Source of the DNA: Lewinellaceae bacterium
Lineage (GTDB): Bacteria > Bacteroidota > Bacteroidia > Chitinophagales > Saprospiraceae
Length of the DNA: 64,000 bases
NCBI GenBank assembly: GCA_020636105.1
Contig: JACJYL010000002.1
Location: 2,012,001 to 2,076,000, forward strand
Direction: 5' to 3'
Made by a program: the position numbers and the translations under genes. The number at the start of each line of letters is the position of its first letter. Position 1 is the first letter of the stretch. This document shows, in pieces, positions 33,906 to 42,795 of this stretch. Under the pieces are notes generated by a model, which worked only from the letters and a program-made list of their open reading frames with translations, had not been told where the DNA came from and made no database searches.

Positions 33906-34951
33906 GACAGTTTCAGTTTTAATGTCACCTTAAACAGGCCGCTTTCCTCCCCCACCACCAGCGTGTACCGATGGGCGTAGATCAGCTTCAGCCTTTTGCG
34001 GACATTCTCCAGTCCCACCCCGCTGTACTGACCAGGCATGGCCACACGCTGCTGTTCATGTATGGAATTGGTGATGTTGAAGGTGAGGGCGTTATCTTTA
34101 ATATCCAGCGCCATCCGTACAAATGATTTTTTGTCCGCATCCAGGCCGTGTTTAAAGGCGTTTTCCACAAAAGGGATGAGTAGCGCCGGAGCGATCATTT
34201 GGTCTTCCATGGCTCCATTCACGTCAAAGCGAACCTCAATCGGATCCTCCTTACTGTACCGCAGCCCATTCAGCCGGATGTAATCGCGGATGAATTCCAC
34301 CTCCTGCTCCAGGGGAATGAAATCGGACTGTGTATCGTAAATGATGAACCTCAGCAGATGCGACAGCCGGGAGATGCCCTCGGAAATGTCGGACTGATCG
34401 TGCCGCTCCGCAATGGCAAGCAGGTTATTAAGGGCATTGAACAAAAAATGCGGATTGATCTGTGAACGCATCAGCTGCAGTTCCGCCGACAGTTTTTCCC
34501 TGACCAGAAATTGCTGTCTTCGGTCCAGTTTTAGTTGTTGACGGATGGTGCCGTAAGCAATGGACACCGCGAGATAAAAGCCGTAAATGATGGAGATCAG
34601 TCTCAGATAAAGCCCGTCGAACAGTTGACCCGAAAAATGCAACACAAACAGTTCTATCCCTACGCAAAATGCGACAGCCACCGCAAGCATGACCAGATAA
34701 CGGACCAGGCTGCGCCTCTGATAGAACAATGGAATGAGCCAAAAAGTATTGATATAAAACAAGATCGCACGTGGCGGTATCCCGGCAAAGGAGATGACCT
34801 GTATCGGTCCGTGGGTACGCGTTTCCCGATACAGATCGTTTTCTGTGATGATTTCTACCTCCGTCAGGTTAAAGCCTACCATGGTGGAGATGACCCAGGC
34901 GGTGACGAGCCAGAAAAGGATGTTCAGGAAGATTTCGGAGTATTTACCCAC
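33902..34951 (-). CDS. LytS-type sensor histidine kinase
   Basis: The product has 349 residues. A GTG at 34951 is the most upstream start that keeps the first transmembrane helix. Four hydrophobic segments follow (LFWLVTAWVISTMVGF, AILFYINTFWLIPLFY, VMLAVAVAFCVGIELFVL, LISIIYGFYLAVSIAYGT). The histidine-kinase core has the phospho-His in LRSQINPHFLFNALNNLLAI and the ATPase N-box and G-box NAFKHGL ... GVGLENVRKRLKLIY. It feeds the LytTR regulator directly downstream. The short periplasmic loops suggest the signal is sensed in or near the membrane. Confidence 0.95.
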   Translation of the reverse strand: MGKYSEIFLNILFWLVTAWVISTMVGFNLTEVEIITENDLYRETRTHGPIQVISFAGIPPRAILFYINTFWLIPLFYQRRSLVRYLVMLAVAVAFCVGIELFVLHFSGQLFDGLYLRLISIIYGFYLAVSIAYGTIRQQLKLDRRQQFLVREKLSAELQLMRSQINPHFLFNALNNLLAIAERHDQSDISEGISRLSHLLRFIIYDTQSDFIPLEQEVEFIRDYIRLNGLRYSKEDPIEVRFDVNGAMEDQMIAPALLIPFVENAFKHGLDADKKSFVRMALDIKDNALTFNITNSIHEQQRVAMPGQYSGVGLENVRKRLKLIYAHRYTLVVGEESGLFKVTLKLKLS

Positions 34952-35413
34952 CGTTGATTATTAATTAAAATTAATCCCATTGAAACCATGGAGAGTCGCA
35001 TACAAAGGATACATCACACCAAAAAACAGTGGCTATCAGCGTAATCGACGCCAAAAAGGTTTCCGATTAAGGAATAAAATTAATCAAATTTCATCACCGG
35101 TACTAAAACTTGTGATGAACGGGCGTTTTCGGGTATGAAATGGGATGGGAAGCTATTCAAACAGGAACAATCATCCTAAAGGGAACTTTTAGCAGTTAAA
35201 CACAAGGACCACAAAGCAATCATAGCCTCATCTGCGATAAAATAGAAAAAAAACATCACAATCCAAAGCATTAATCTTTTCGGAAACGCCAGCATAGTCG
35301 GGAAAAAATACAGTATCTACCGTAACTTTAGGATTCATAACTCTTTTCGGGTGGTTCGTAACATTTTCTTGTTCGGTAATCATGCTTACTTTAAACTTGC
35401 AAAAAAAAAGATC
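34952..35413. other. Divergent intergenic region
   Basis: The 462 bp between the kinase and the serine hydrolase gene, which point away from each other, contain the promoters of both. A frame upstream of 35414 continues the hydrolase gene on paper (from 35351) but lacks signal-peptide character. No terminator, RNA gene or repeat array was noticed. Confidence 0.5.
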
Positions 35414-36853
35414 ATGCAAAAATTAAAAACTTCACTCATCGTGCTACTCGGGTGCCTCATTTTTCAACATTGCACTCCCTCGGCTGGCCCTGCCGAAGAA
35501 AAGGATACCGCAGACAAAATATCGGAATACCTCACCACCATTGAATCCCAGGGTTTTGACGGGGCCGTATTGGTCGCACAGAAAGGAGAAATACTGGTTT
35601 CGGACGGGTATGGTTTGAGCGATGTGGAGAAAAACATCCGCAATACGGACTCCACTATTTTTGACATCGGTTCCATCACCAAACAGTTCACGGCGGCGGG
35701 CATTCTGAAATTGGAAATGGCCGGAAAACTATCAGTCAACGACCTCATGTCCAAATATTTCGCCAATGTACCGGACGATAAAAAGGGCATTACCTTACAT
35801 CAACTGCTGACGCACAGCGCCGGCTTCCCGGGAGCCATCGGGGATGATTATGAAGACATTACCACCGCTGACTTCATTTCCCTGGCCATGTCCAAACCCC
35901 TGATGTTTAATCCCGGAAGTGGGTATGAATACTCCAATGTGGGGTACTCCTTACTCGCCATGATCATTGAAAAGGTGAGTGGCAAGCCTTATGAAACCTA
36001 CCTCCACGACAACCTATTTCAACCCGCGGGCATGAATAATACCGGTTACCTTTTACCAAAATGGAATGGCAGCCTTATCGCTACCGGTTACCGTAACGAT
36101 ATTCGTTGGGGCAAACCCACAGAAAAGTGGACTTCGGGCCATATTTCCTGGCACCTCAAGGGCAATGGCGGCATTCTATCCACCGTGAAGGATATGTATA
36201 AATGGCACCAGGCTTTGTTGACGGACGATATCCTTTCTGCAGAAGCCAAAGAAAAATATTACACCCCTTTTGTTCGGGAAGGCGAAGGTGCCAATTCCTT
36301 TTACGCTTACGGGTGGGCCATTTTCCCCACGCCGAGAAATACCAACCTGGTCGCCCATAATGGCGGCAACGGGATTTTCTTTGCCGATTTCCTGCGCTAC
36401 CTCGATGAAAAAGTGACCATCATCGTGATGTGCAACCGTTCCACCCGTTATGCCAACCGCATCGCTTCTCAGATAGCCGGGATCATTTTTACGCCCGACT
36501 TCGTGCCTACTTATCCAGAGGGCAGCGGAGTAGAGCTGAATCAGGAAGAGACACTGGCCATCGGCAATGGATTTGTCGAAGCCATCGCCCAACCGGATTC
36601 AGCAAAATGGGAATCGTTCATTCGCGATAATTTTTCTGAAGAATTGTTCGGTTTTGTATCCATGGATGAGCACCTGAAATTCTTCCGGTCTTTCCACGAT
36701 GATCTGAAGGATGCCAAAATGGCCACCATGGATATTTCTAACAATATCATACAGATCACCTACGATACCGGAAAGGAGGTGGTGCTGATCACACTGGAAC
36801 TGGATCAGATGCCTTCAGGAGAAATCAAATTGGGAGGAATAATGGTGGATTAG
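35414..36853 (+). CDS. Class C beta-lactamase-like serine hydrolase lipoprotein
   Basis: From ATG 35414 the product has 479 residues with a lipoprotein signal (MQKLKTSLIVLLGCLIFQHC), the Cys being the lipid anchor. The SxxK motif is in DIGSITKQFTAAG and the YxN motif in YEYSNVGYSLLAM. A third-motif equivalent lies near VAHNGGNGIFFAD. It belongs to the serine hydrolase / beta-lactamase class C (Pfam Beta-lactamase) family, whose members act as D-Ala-D-Ala peptidases, esterases or aminopeptidases. A C-terminal domain of about 120 residues (GNGFVEAIAQPDSAKWESFI and on) follows. It is probably a periplasmic lipoprotein; substrate unknown. Confidence 0.9.
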   Translation: MQKLKTSLIVLLGCLIFQHCTPSAGPAEEKDTADKISEYLTTIESQGFDGAVLVAQKGEILVSDGYGLSDVEKNIRNTDSTIFDIGSITKQFTAAGILKLEMAGKLSVNDLMSKYFANVPDDKKGITLHQLLTHSAGFPGAIGDDYEDITTADFISLAMSKPLMFNPGSGYEYSNVGYSLLAMIIEKVSGKPYETYLHDNLFQPAGMNNTGYLLPKWNGSLIATGYRNDIRWGKPTEKWTSGHISWHLKGNGGILSTVKDMYKWHQALLTDDILSAEAKEKYYTPFVREGEGANSFYAYGWAIFPTPRNTNLVAHNGGNGIFFADFLRYLDEKVTIIVMCNRSTRYANRIASQIAGIIFTPDFVPTYPEGSGVELNQEETLAIGNGFVEAIAQPDSAKWESFIRDNFSEELFGFVSMDEHLKFFRSFHDDLKDAKMATMDISNNIIQITYDTGKEVVLITLELDQMPSGEIKLGGIMVD

Positions 36854-36944
36854 GGAAATGGTAAATTCAATAGGAATGATTTTCCGGAGGCTATGAAAGC
36901 CCCCTTTAGCCTTTAAAATTTATCATTTTAAATTTTAAATTTTT

Positions 36945-38201
36945 TTAGATCACCATACCCGCGCCTACCGTTTCATGGGTGGCTTCGTCAATGAAGATGA
37001 GGCTACCCGTGATGCGATTCCTATTGTAGGTATCTACGAAAAGTGGTTGGGTGGTGCGGAGTTGGAGGCGGCAGATATCATTCATCCCGATCATTTTATC
37101 TTCCTGGTTGCGGTGAAGCGTATTGATATCCAGCTTATACAGAATGTTTTGGACCATGCAACGCACCTCGCGGGTCGTATGCTGGAGGGTGTATTTTCCG
37201 CGCTCCTGCAGCGGTTTTGAGCTGAACCAGCACACCATCACATCAATGTCCTGGGTCACTTGGGGCTGGTTGTTTTCCCGCACCAGCATATCCCCGCGGC
37301 TGAGGTCAAGATCATCTTCCAATTGAATGGAAACGGACATTGGGGGGAAAGCTTCTCTGACTTCTCCGTCATAAGTTTCGATGGCAGAAATGACAGAAGA
37401 AAATCCGGAAGGCAATAAGGTGACTTTATCCCCTTTTTTAAAAACGCCCCCGGCGATCCGTCCGGCATAAGCGCGGTAATCATGGTAAGCATCGGAGTTG
37501 GGCCGGATGACCATTTGAATCGGGAACCGGCAATCAATAAGGTTATGATCGCTGCCAACATGCACATGCTCAAGGTAATAAAGTAAGGTACCTCCGTCGT
37601 ACCAGGGCATGTGTTCACTTTTTTTAACCACGTTATCTCCATTCAACGCGGAGATGGGAATAAACTGTAAGTCTTTTACATTGAGTTTACCAGCAAAGTC
37701 CGCAAAATCCTCCCGGATGGCTTCAAAGGCCGATTCATCGTAATCCACCAGGTCCATTTTGTTGATGCAAATGAGGAGATGGGGAATTTGCAGGAGGGAA
37801 GCGATAAAGGCATGGCGGCGGGTTTGTTCCACAATGCCCTGGCGGGCATCCACGAGAATGAGGGCCACATTGGCGGTGGAAGCCCCGGTAACCATGTTTC
37901 TTGTATATTGAATGTGCCCGGGAGAGTCTGCAATGATAAATTTTCGTTTGGGGGTGGAAAAGTAGCGATAAGCGACATCGATGGTAATGCCTTGCTCGCG
38001 TTCGGCCTTCAGCCCGTCGGTCAGCAACGCCAGGTTGACGTGGTCTTCGCCTTTGCGCTCACTGGCCGCTTTTATCGCATCGTACTGATCATCAAAAACA
38101 GATTTTGTATCATACAACAGCCGGCCGATGAGGGTGCTTTTTCCATCATCGACGCTACCGGCGGTGGTAAATCGGATGAGTGCTGTTTTTGATGATTCCA
38201 T
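36945..38201 (-). CDS. cysN: Sulfate adenylyltransferase subunit 1 (GTPase)
   Basis: The product has 418 residues. It has the translation-factor GTPase motifs TAGSVDDGKSTLIGRLLYD (G1), DSPGH (G3) and CINKMDLVDY (G4), followed by the two beta-barrel domains. Wording such as NVALILVDARQGIVEQTRRHAF is specific for CysN rather than EF-Tu. CysN uses GTP hydrolysis to drive APS formation from sulfate and ATP by CysD. There is no fused APS kinase, as expected from the length. cysD is normally just upstream, but here a Nudix gene and repeat DNA are found instead, so CysD must be encoded elsewhere or be lost. Confidence 0.93.
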   Translation of the reverse strand: MESSKTALIRFTTAGSVDDGKSTLIGRLLYDTKSVFDDQYDAIKAASERKGEDHVNLALLTDGLKAEREQGITIDVAYRYFSTPKRKFIIADSPGHIQYTRNMVTGASTANVALILVDARQGIVEQTRRHAFIASLLQIPHLLICINKMDLVDYDESAFEAIREDFADFAGKLNVKDLQFIPISALNGDNVVKKSEHMPWYDGGTLLYYLEHVHVGSDHNLIDCRFPIQMVIRPNSDAYHDYRAYAGRIAGGVFKKGDKVTLLPSGFSSVISAIETYDGEVREAFPPMSVSIQLEDDLDLSRGDMLVRENNQPQVTQDIDVMVCWFSSKPLQERGKYTLQHTTREVRCMVQNILYKLDINTLHRNQEDKMIGMNDICRLQLRTTQPLFVDTYNRNRITGSLIFIDEATHETVGAGMVI

Positions 38202-38224
38202 GACGGATGCTTTTTCTGTTTGTT

Positions 38225-38385
38225 ACGAGATGACATTTTTTCACACGAGACGACACCTTTTATCCTGCACTAAGGCTGTGCACGAAGATGTCACATCGCC
38301 TTTTCGTGTACGAGATGACACCTTTTTGCATGCCCTCAAAGCTATACACGAAGATGTCACCTCGTGTTTTTTCACCTCGTATTTT
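38225..38385. repeat. Two tandem ~65-bp hairpin-containing units upstream of cysN
   Basis: Two units starting at 38245 and 38310 both read ACGAG(A/T-like)GACACCTTTT and, 37-38 bases later, ACGAAGATGTCAC. A truncated third start (ACGAGATGACA) lies at 38225. In each unit the left CGAGRYGACA can pair with the right TGTCAYMTCG, giving a long stem-loop. The right unit runs into the last codons of the Nudix gene. It fills the whole gap between the two minus-strand genes. Confidence 0.8.
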
Positions 38386-38821
38386 TTGTTTTTTTGATCC
38401 ATTGCTGCACGGCCCATTTGTGGCTGTCCAGGTGGAGCACTTCAATGGCTTCTTTGTCTGACAAAAAAACAATTTCGTGATCTTCCTCCACGATGAGGGT
38501 GTGATCCTGATCGGTAATCCGGGCGGAATAAAACATGCCCAGCTTATTGATGTAGGTCCCTGCCACGGGAGAAAAAATGTATTCTGCTGCTTCGCCAATT
38601 TTTTCCAGGTCAGTCACTTTATAACCCGTTTCTTCGATCACTTCCCGCTTCAGGGCCTGCTCCGGGTGTTCCCCTTCATCGATACCGCCGCCAGGCAGAA
38701 AATATTCTCCCCATCCTCTTATCCGCACCAATACGAGTTCGGTCGCCTGGGTGATGATGCCGTAACTGCCGGGGCGATCGATACATTTTTTCCCTTCGGG
38801 TAAATTTTTGAATTGAAGCAT
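38372..38821 (-). CDS. Nudix hydrolase
   Basis: The product has 149 residues. The Nudix box fits exactly: GGIDEGEHPEQALKREVIEE followed by TGY, with catalytic and metal-binding Glu residues in place. Nudix enzymes split nucleoside diphosphates linked to other groups; with a single domain and no further specificity motif, the substrate cannot be named. The start codon at 38821 follows a heptanucleotide array by two bases on the minus strand, as for rpe. It lies upstream of cysN with a gap made of hairpin repeats, so co-transcription is not obvious. Confidence 0.88.
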   Translation of the reverse strand: MLQFKNLPEGKKCIDRPGSYGIITQATELVLVRIRGWGEYFLPGGGIDEGEHPEQALKREVIEETGYKVTDLEKIGEAAEYIFSPVAGTYINKLGMFYSARITDQDHTLIVEEDHEIVFLSDKEAIEVLHLDSHKWAVQQWIKKTKNTR

Positions 38822-38823
38822 GG

Positions 38824-38932
38824 CTGGTGGCTGGTTACTTGGTGCTGGTTACTTGCTTGTTGCTGGTTACTTGGTGCTGGTTACTTGTTACTGGTTACTT
38901 GGTGCTGGTTACTTGGTGCTGGTTACTTGGTG
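38824..38932 (-). repeat. Tandem heptanucleotide array at the Nudix start
   Basis: Read on the minus strand the units are CACCAAG, TAACCAG, TAACAAG and CCACCAG-like. About fifteen 7-bp units are in phase except for one 4-bp remnant at 38852-38855. The array ends two bases before the Nudix ATG. It has the same orientation relative to the gene as at rpe. Confidence 0.93.
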
Positions 38933-38967
38933 CCTGTGGCTAACGGTGAATCTGACGGTTTAACGGA

Positions 38968-40284
38968 TCACGGATTCACTACGGCCCGGCCTACGCTATC
39001 GTAATAGTATCCGCGTTCTTTCATCATTTCCAGGTCGTATAAATTCCGGCCGTCAAAGATGACCTTGTTGTGCATCAATTTATCCATGGCGGTGAAACTT
39101 GGGGTTCGAAAAACGCTCCACTCTGTCAGTATTGCCAAAGCGTCTGAACCTTCCAGGGCATCGTATTGATCTTCGGCAAACTGAATCTTATCCCCGAGCA
39201 ATTCCCTCACATTATCCATAGCTTCGGGATCGTAGGTTTTAATTTTTGCTCCTGCAGCCAATAATTTTTCAATGGTATACAATGCCGGGGCTTCCCGAAT
39301 ATCATCGGTATTGGGTTTGAAGGCCAATCCCCATAAAGCGATGGTTTTGCCTTTCAGATCGCCTCCGAAATATTTGATGATTTTTTCGGCTACCAAAAGC
39401 CTTTGCCGGTCATTTACATTCAGTACAGCATTCAATATTTTAAAATCATACCCATTGTCTGTAGCTGTTTTGAAAAGTGCCTGAACATCTTTGGGAAAAC
39501 AACTGCCCCCGAAGCCTACTCCCGGAAAAAGAAACCTTTTGCCAATCCGGGAATCACTTCCCACGCCCATGCGAACCATGTCCACATCGGCCCCCAAAAT
39601 CTCGCATAGGTTGGCAATTTCATTCATAAAAGTAATGCGGGTAGCCAGGTAAGCATTGGCGGTATATTTGGTCATTTCCGCGGAGCGTTCATCCATGAAA
39701 TAAATGGGGTTGCCCTGGCGTAAAAATGGTTTATACAATTGCTCCATCACTTTTTTTGCCCGTGCAGAACTGGTTCCGATGACCACCCGATCCGGTTTCA
39801 TAAAATCATCCACGGCTACGCCCTCTCTTAAAAATTCAGGATTACTCACTACATCAAAAAGCGATTCGTCGAGCCCTTCAGCAAGAGCCTTATGCACAAT
39901 TTCGGCCGTCCCCACCGGAACCGTACTTTTATCGACAATGACCTTGTAGTCGGTAATGATCTTCGACAAGTCTTTGGCCACACCTAAAACATAAGACAGA
40001 TCCGCAGCACCATCGCCCCCGGGAGGAGTGGGCAGGGCCAGGAAAATGATCTGTGCGTCCTTTATTCCTTCTTCCAGGTCAGTGGTAAATTTCAACCTTC
40101 CTTGCCTGGAATTTCTTTCGAACAAAAGTTCCAGTCCCGGTTCGTAAATGGGGACAATGCCGTTTTGCATTTTTTCCACCTTGGCTTTATCGATGTCCAC
40201 GCAGGTTACCGTATTTCCTGTTTCCGCAAAACAAGTTCCTGTGACAAGTCCTACGTATCCCGTTCCGACCACTGTTATATTCAT
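38968..40284 (-). CDS. ugd: UDP-glucose 6-dehydrogenase
   Basis: The product has 438 residues. It oxidises UDP-glucose to UDP-glucuronate in two NAD steps, supplying uronic acids for capsules or exopolysaccharide. The NAD-binding start is MNITVVGTGYVGLVTGTCFA. The catalytic Cys262 lies in FPGVGFGGSCFPKDVQAL, the central helix has the Lys/Asp pair expected (KYTANAYLATRITFMNEIA), and the C-terminal domain has GLAFKPNTDDIREAP. It is a complete, normal-length enzyme. No other exopolysaccharide gene is next to it; the multi-TM patatin follows on the other strand. Confidence 0.94.
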   Translation of the reverse strand: MNITVVGTGYVGLVTGTCFAETGNTVTCVDIDKAKVEKMQNGIVPIYEPGLELLFERNSRQGRLKFTTDLEEGIKDAQIIFLALPTPPGGDGAADLSYVLGVAKDLSKIITDYKVIVDKSTVPVGTAEIVHKALAEGLDESLFDVVSNPEFLREGVAVDDFMKPDRVVIGTSSARAKKVMEQLYKPFLRQGNPIYFMDERSAEMTKYTANAYLATRITFMNEIANLCEILGADVDMVRMGVGSDSRIGKRFLFPGVGFGGSCFPKDVQALFKTATDNGYDFKILNAVLNVNDRQRLLVAEKIIKYFGGDLKGKTIALWGLAFKPNTDDIREAPALYTIEKLLAAGAKIKTYDPEAMDNVRELLGDKIQFAEDQYDALEGSDALAILTEWSVFRTPSFTAMDKLMHNKVIFDGRNLYDLEMMKERGYYYDSVGRAVVNP

Positions 40285-40507
40285 GGGTTCAAATATTTTG
40301 ATAGTTTTACCGGAATGCGATTATTTTTGATTAAAACTAATATCATTCAATCACAATCTGTCCGGCAGTTATCTTTTTTCTTAATTAAGCCTGCAAAGTT
40401 AAGGCTTTTGTCGGGGATATTAATTTTCTGAAGTTGTTGTTTTTGTATATTACGGGATGAAACTATTTTTTGGATTTTTTTAAACCAGTAAATTAAAAAA
40501 AGCCTTC

Positions 40508-42778
40508 ATGAAACAATGGTTGAACGATATATACCACTCTTTTCCGGTGCAACTGACCATAATGCACCTGCGGAGTAATTTAATCCTTGTGACTATATGG
40601 GTTTCCCTTGTACTTTTTATTACAGGAATCCTTGGAGGAAACCTCGGCTTTCCCAGTTTGTTCCTTGATCCTGAATATTTTGGTCGAGTTGGTTTTGTCA
40701 GTTTTTTTATCGTAGGGGCAGCTTACGGGCTTTTTTTTATGAGCTGGAATCTGGCGACCTATCTTTTAACAGTCCATCAATTCCCTTTTCTCGCTTCCCT
40801 GGCGCGGCCGTTTACCAAATTTTGCATCAACAATTTCATTATACCTGCTACCTTCGTCCTTTTTTACCTGACCCGGGTCACCTACTTTCAGTCCACCTTC
40901 GGACGGTTACCCCCCTCTGATATCATGCTTTACACCCTGGGGTTCATGCTGGGCATATTAACCTCACTGATATTGTATGCCCTTTATTTCCAGTTTACCA
41001 ATAAAGATATTTCTTCTTACAAAAAGCGAAACCGGCTACTCCCCCACCTCATCCCTGGACTAGCCCCCAGCCGTCCCAATATAGACATTGATTACATCAA
41101 GCAGCCTGAGCAAAATAAAAGGGTGAAAATTTATCTCAATGAATTTATGCGCCCGAAGATCGTCAGGAGCGTAGCGCATTATGAATCGAGTTTCCTCAGG
41201 AGCATTTTCAAACAAAACCACCTGAATGCACTCCTTTTTCAATTGCTGACAGTTTTCATTCTTATCCTGCTGGGGTTACTGATCGATTATCCTGCATCCC
41301 GAATCCCTGCAGGAGCCAGTATCCTGATCCTGCTGAGTATCCTGATCGCCTTTATCGGAGCGATAAGCTACTGGTTCGGCGAATGGAACGTAATCGTTTT
41401 TATTGTTGTGCTTCTTCTCATCAACCATCTTACGAGTTTTGATTTTTTCCACCGGGACAATCTCGTTTATGGCTTGGATTATTCGGTGCCGGCGACGAAA
41501 TACAACGCTAAAAAACTCAAAAGAATATCCGATACCGGGATCATTGAGGAAGATATTGCCGCAACACAAACAATCCTGGATAACTGGCGAAAAATCAACG
41601 ACCCCGGCAACGGGGAAAAACCAAAACTCACGATACTCTGTGTCAGCGGCGGCGGTTTAAAAGCTGCCGCCTGGGCCTTTAGGAACATACAGCTGGCCGA
41701 CAGTCTCACCCAGGGTAGATTTTTGCATAGCAATGTACTCATCACCGGCGCTTCCGGAGGCATGCTGGGAGCGGCGTACCTCAGGGAACTCTATCTCCGA
41801 AAACAAAAAGGAGACCTGCTGGATCTATATAGTCAGGCGTACCTGGATAATATTACCAAAGACCTGCTCAACTCCGTCTCCTTTACCTGGGTGGCCAACG
41901 ACCTGTTCCTTCCTTTTGCCAAATTCAAATCCGGGGAACAAACCTATTACAAGGACCGGGGTTATATTTTTGAAAGGCAATTCAATGAAAATACGGATTT
42001 TGTGTTACAAAAAAAACTCGCAGATTATCAACAACCCGAAGCGGAAGGCATTATCCCCATGATGTACATCACCCCTTCCATCATCAATGATGCTCGTCGG
42101 TTGATCATATCACCACAGGGCGTATCGTTTATGATGCTCGCTCCGGCAGGGCTTCAACTTCACGGGGAGGTGGATATAGATGCGGTAGATTTTGGCTGGC
42201 TGTTTGCAGCCCACAATCCTGGGGCGCTGCACTTCACATCTGCCCTTAGAATGAACGCCACTTATCCTTATGTTTTACCTAATGCACACCTTCCAAGTTC
42301 TCCGGAAATACAGGTCATAGATGCCGGCTTTCGCGACAATTTCGGGGTCCTGTCAGCTACCCGATTCCTGCAAACTTTTAAAGCCTGGATATTGGAAAAT
42401 ACAAGTGGGGTAGTTCTTGTTCAGATCAACAGTGCTGAAAAAACGGGATCGATCCTTCCCAACAGGAACCAGGGAACTATTGAAAGACTCATTGAACCAC
42501 TCGGACTCATGGGACTCATGTTTACCGTTCAGGGTTTTGAACAGGACAATAACCTCGGATTTGTGATGGATCTTCTGGGCAGGGACCATTTTGAGCTGGT
42601 ACGATTCAATTATACTCCTTTGGATGCGGAAACTCCATCACCGCCCGTATCCTTCCACATTAGCGCACTTGAAAAAAAGAATTTACTGGATGCCATACAA
42701 TCGGAAGAGAATCAACGAGCCATGCAACGACTCATGGAACTGCTTTCCCATGAAAAAATTCCAGCAGCGGGCAAATAA
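40508..42778 (+). CDS. Patatin-like phospholipase with multi-helix membrane part
   Basis: The product has 756 residues. Residues about 20-180 contain four hydrophobic helices (for example LILVTIWVSLVLFITGILGG and FCINNFIIPATFVLFYL), and residues about 245-315 three more (LLFQLLTVFILILLGLLIDY, ILILLSILIAFIGAISYWFG, VIVFIVVLLLINHL). The patatin domain (about 375-750) has the oxyanion glycine loop VSGGGLKAAAWAF at residue ~380, the nucleophile GASGGMLGAA at ~414, and the dyad Asp in IDAGFRDNFG at ~604. In most patatins the last motif is DGG or DGA, so DAGF is a small variation. The fusion of a full patatin core to seven or so helices is unusual. It would act at the inner membrane; substrate probably a membrane lipid. 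Confidence 0.85.
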   Translation: MKQWLNDIYHSFPVQLTIMHLRSNLILVTIWVSLVLFITGILGGNLGFPSLFLDPEYFGRVGFVSFFIVGAAYGLFFMSWNLATYLLTVHQFPFLASLARPFTKFCINNFIIPATFVLFYLTRVTYFQSTFGRLPPSDIMLYTLGFMLGILTSLILYALYFQFTNKDISSYKKRNRLLPHLIPGLAPSRPNIDIDYIKQPEQNKRVKIYLNEFMRPKIVRSVAHYESSFLRSIFKQNHLNALLFQLLTVFILILLGLLIDYPASRIPAGASILILLSILIAFIGAISYWFGEWNVIVFIVVLLLINHLTSFDFFHRDNLVYGLDYSVPATKYNAKKLKRISDTGIIEEDIAATQTILDNWRKINDPGNGEKPKLTILCVSGGGLKAAAWAFRNIQLADSLTQGRFLHSNVLITGASGGMLGAAYLRELYLRKQKGDLLDLYSQAYLDNITKDLLNSVSFTWVANDLFLPFAKFKSGEQTYYKDRGYIFERQFNENTDFVLQKKLADYQQPEAEGIIPMMYITPSIINDARRLIISPQGVSFMMLAPAGLQLHGEVDIDAVDFGWLFAAHNPGALHFTSALRMNATYPYVLPNAHLPSSPEIQVIDAGFRDNFGVLSATRFLQTFKAWILENTSGVVLVQINSAEKTGSILPNRNQGTIERLIEPLGLMGLMFTVQGFEQDNNLGFVMDLLGRDHFELVRFNYTPLDAETPSPPVSFHISALEKKNLLDAIQSEENQRAMQRLMELLSHEKIPAAGK

Positions 42779-42795
42779 ATGCTGTATGATGAAGG

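Noticed and set aside
38813..39004. Trp/Leu-rich plus-strand frame over the array at the Nudix start
   Set aside because: It is repeat-derived and overlaps the real 5' end of the Nudix gene.
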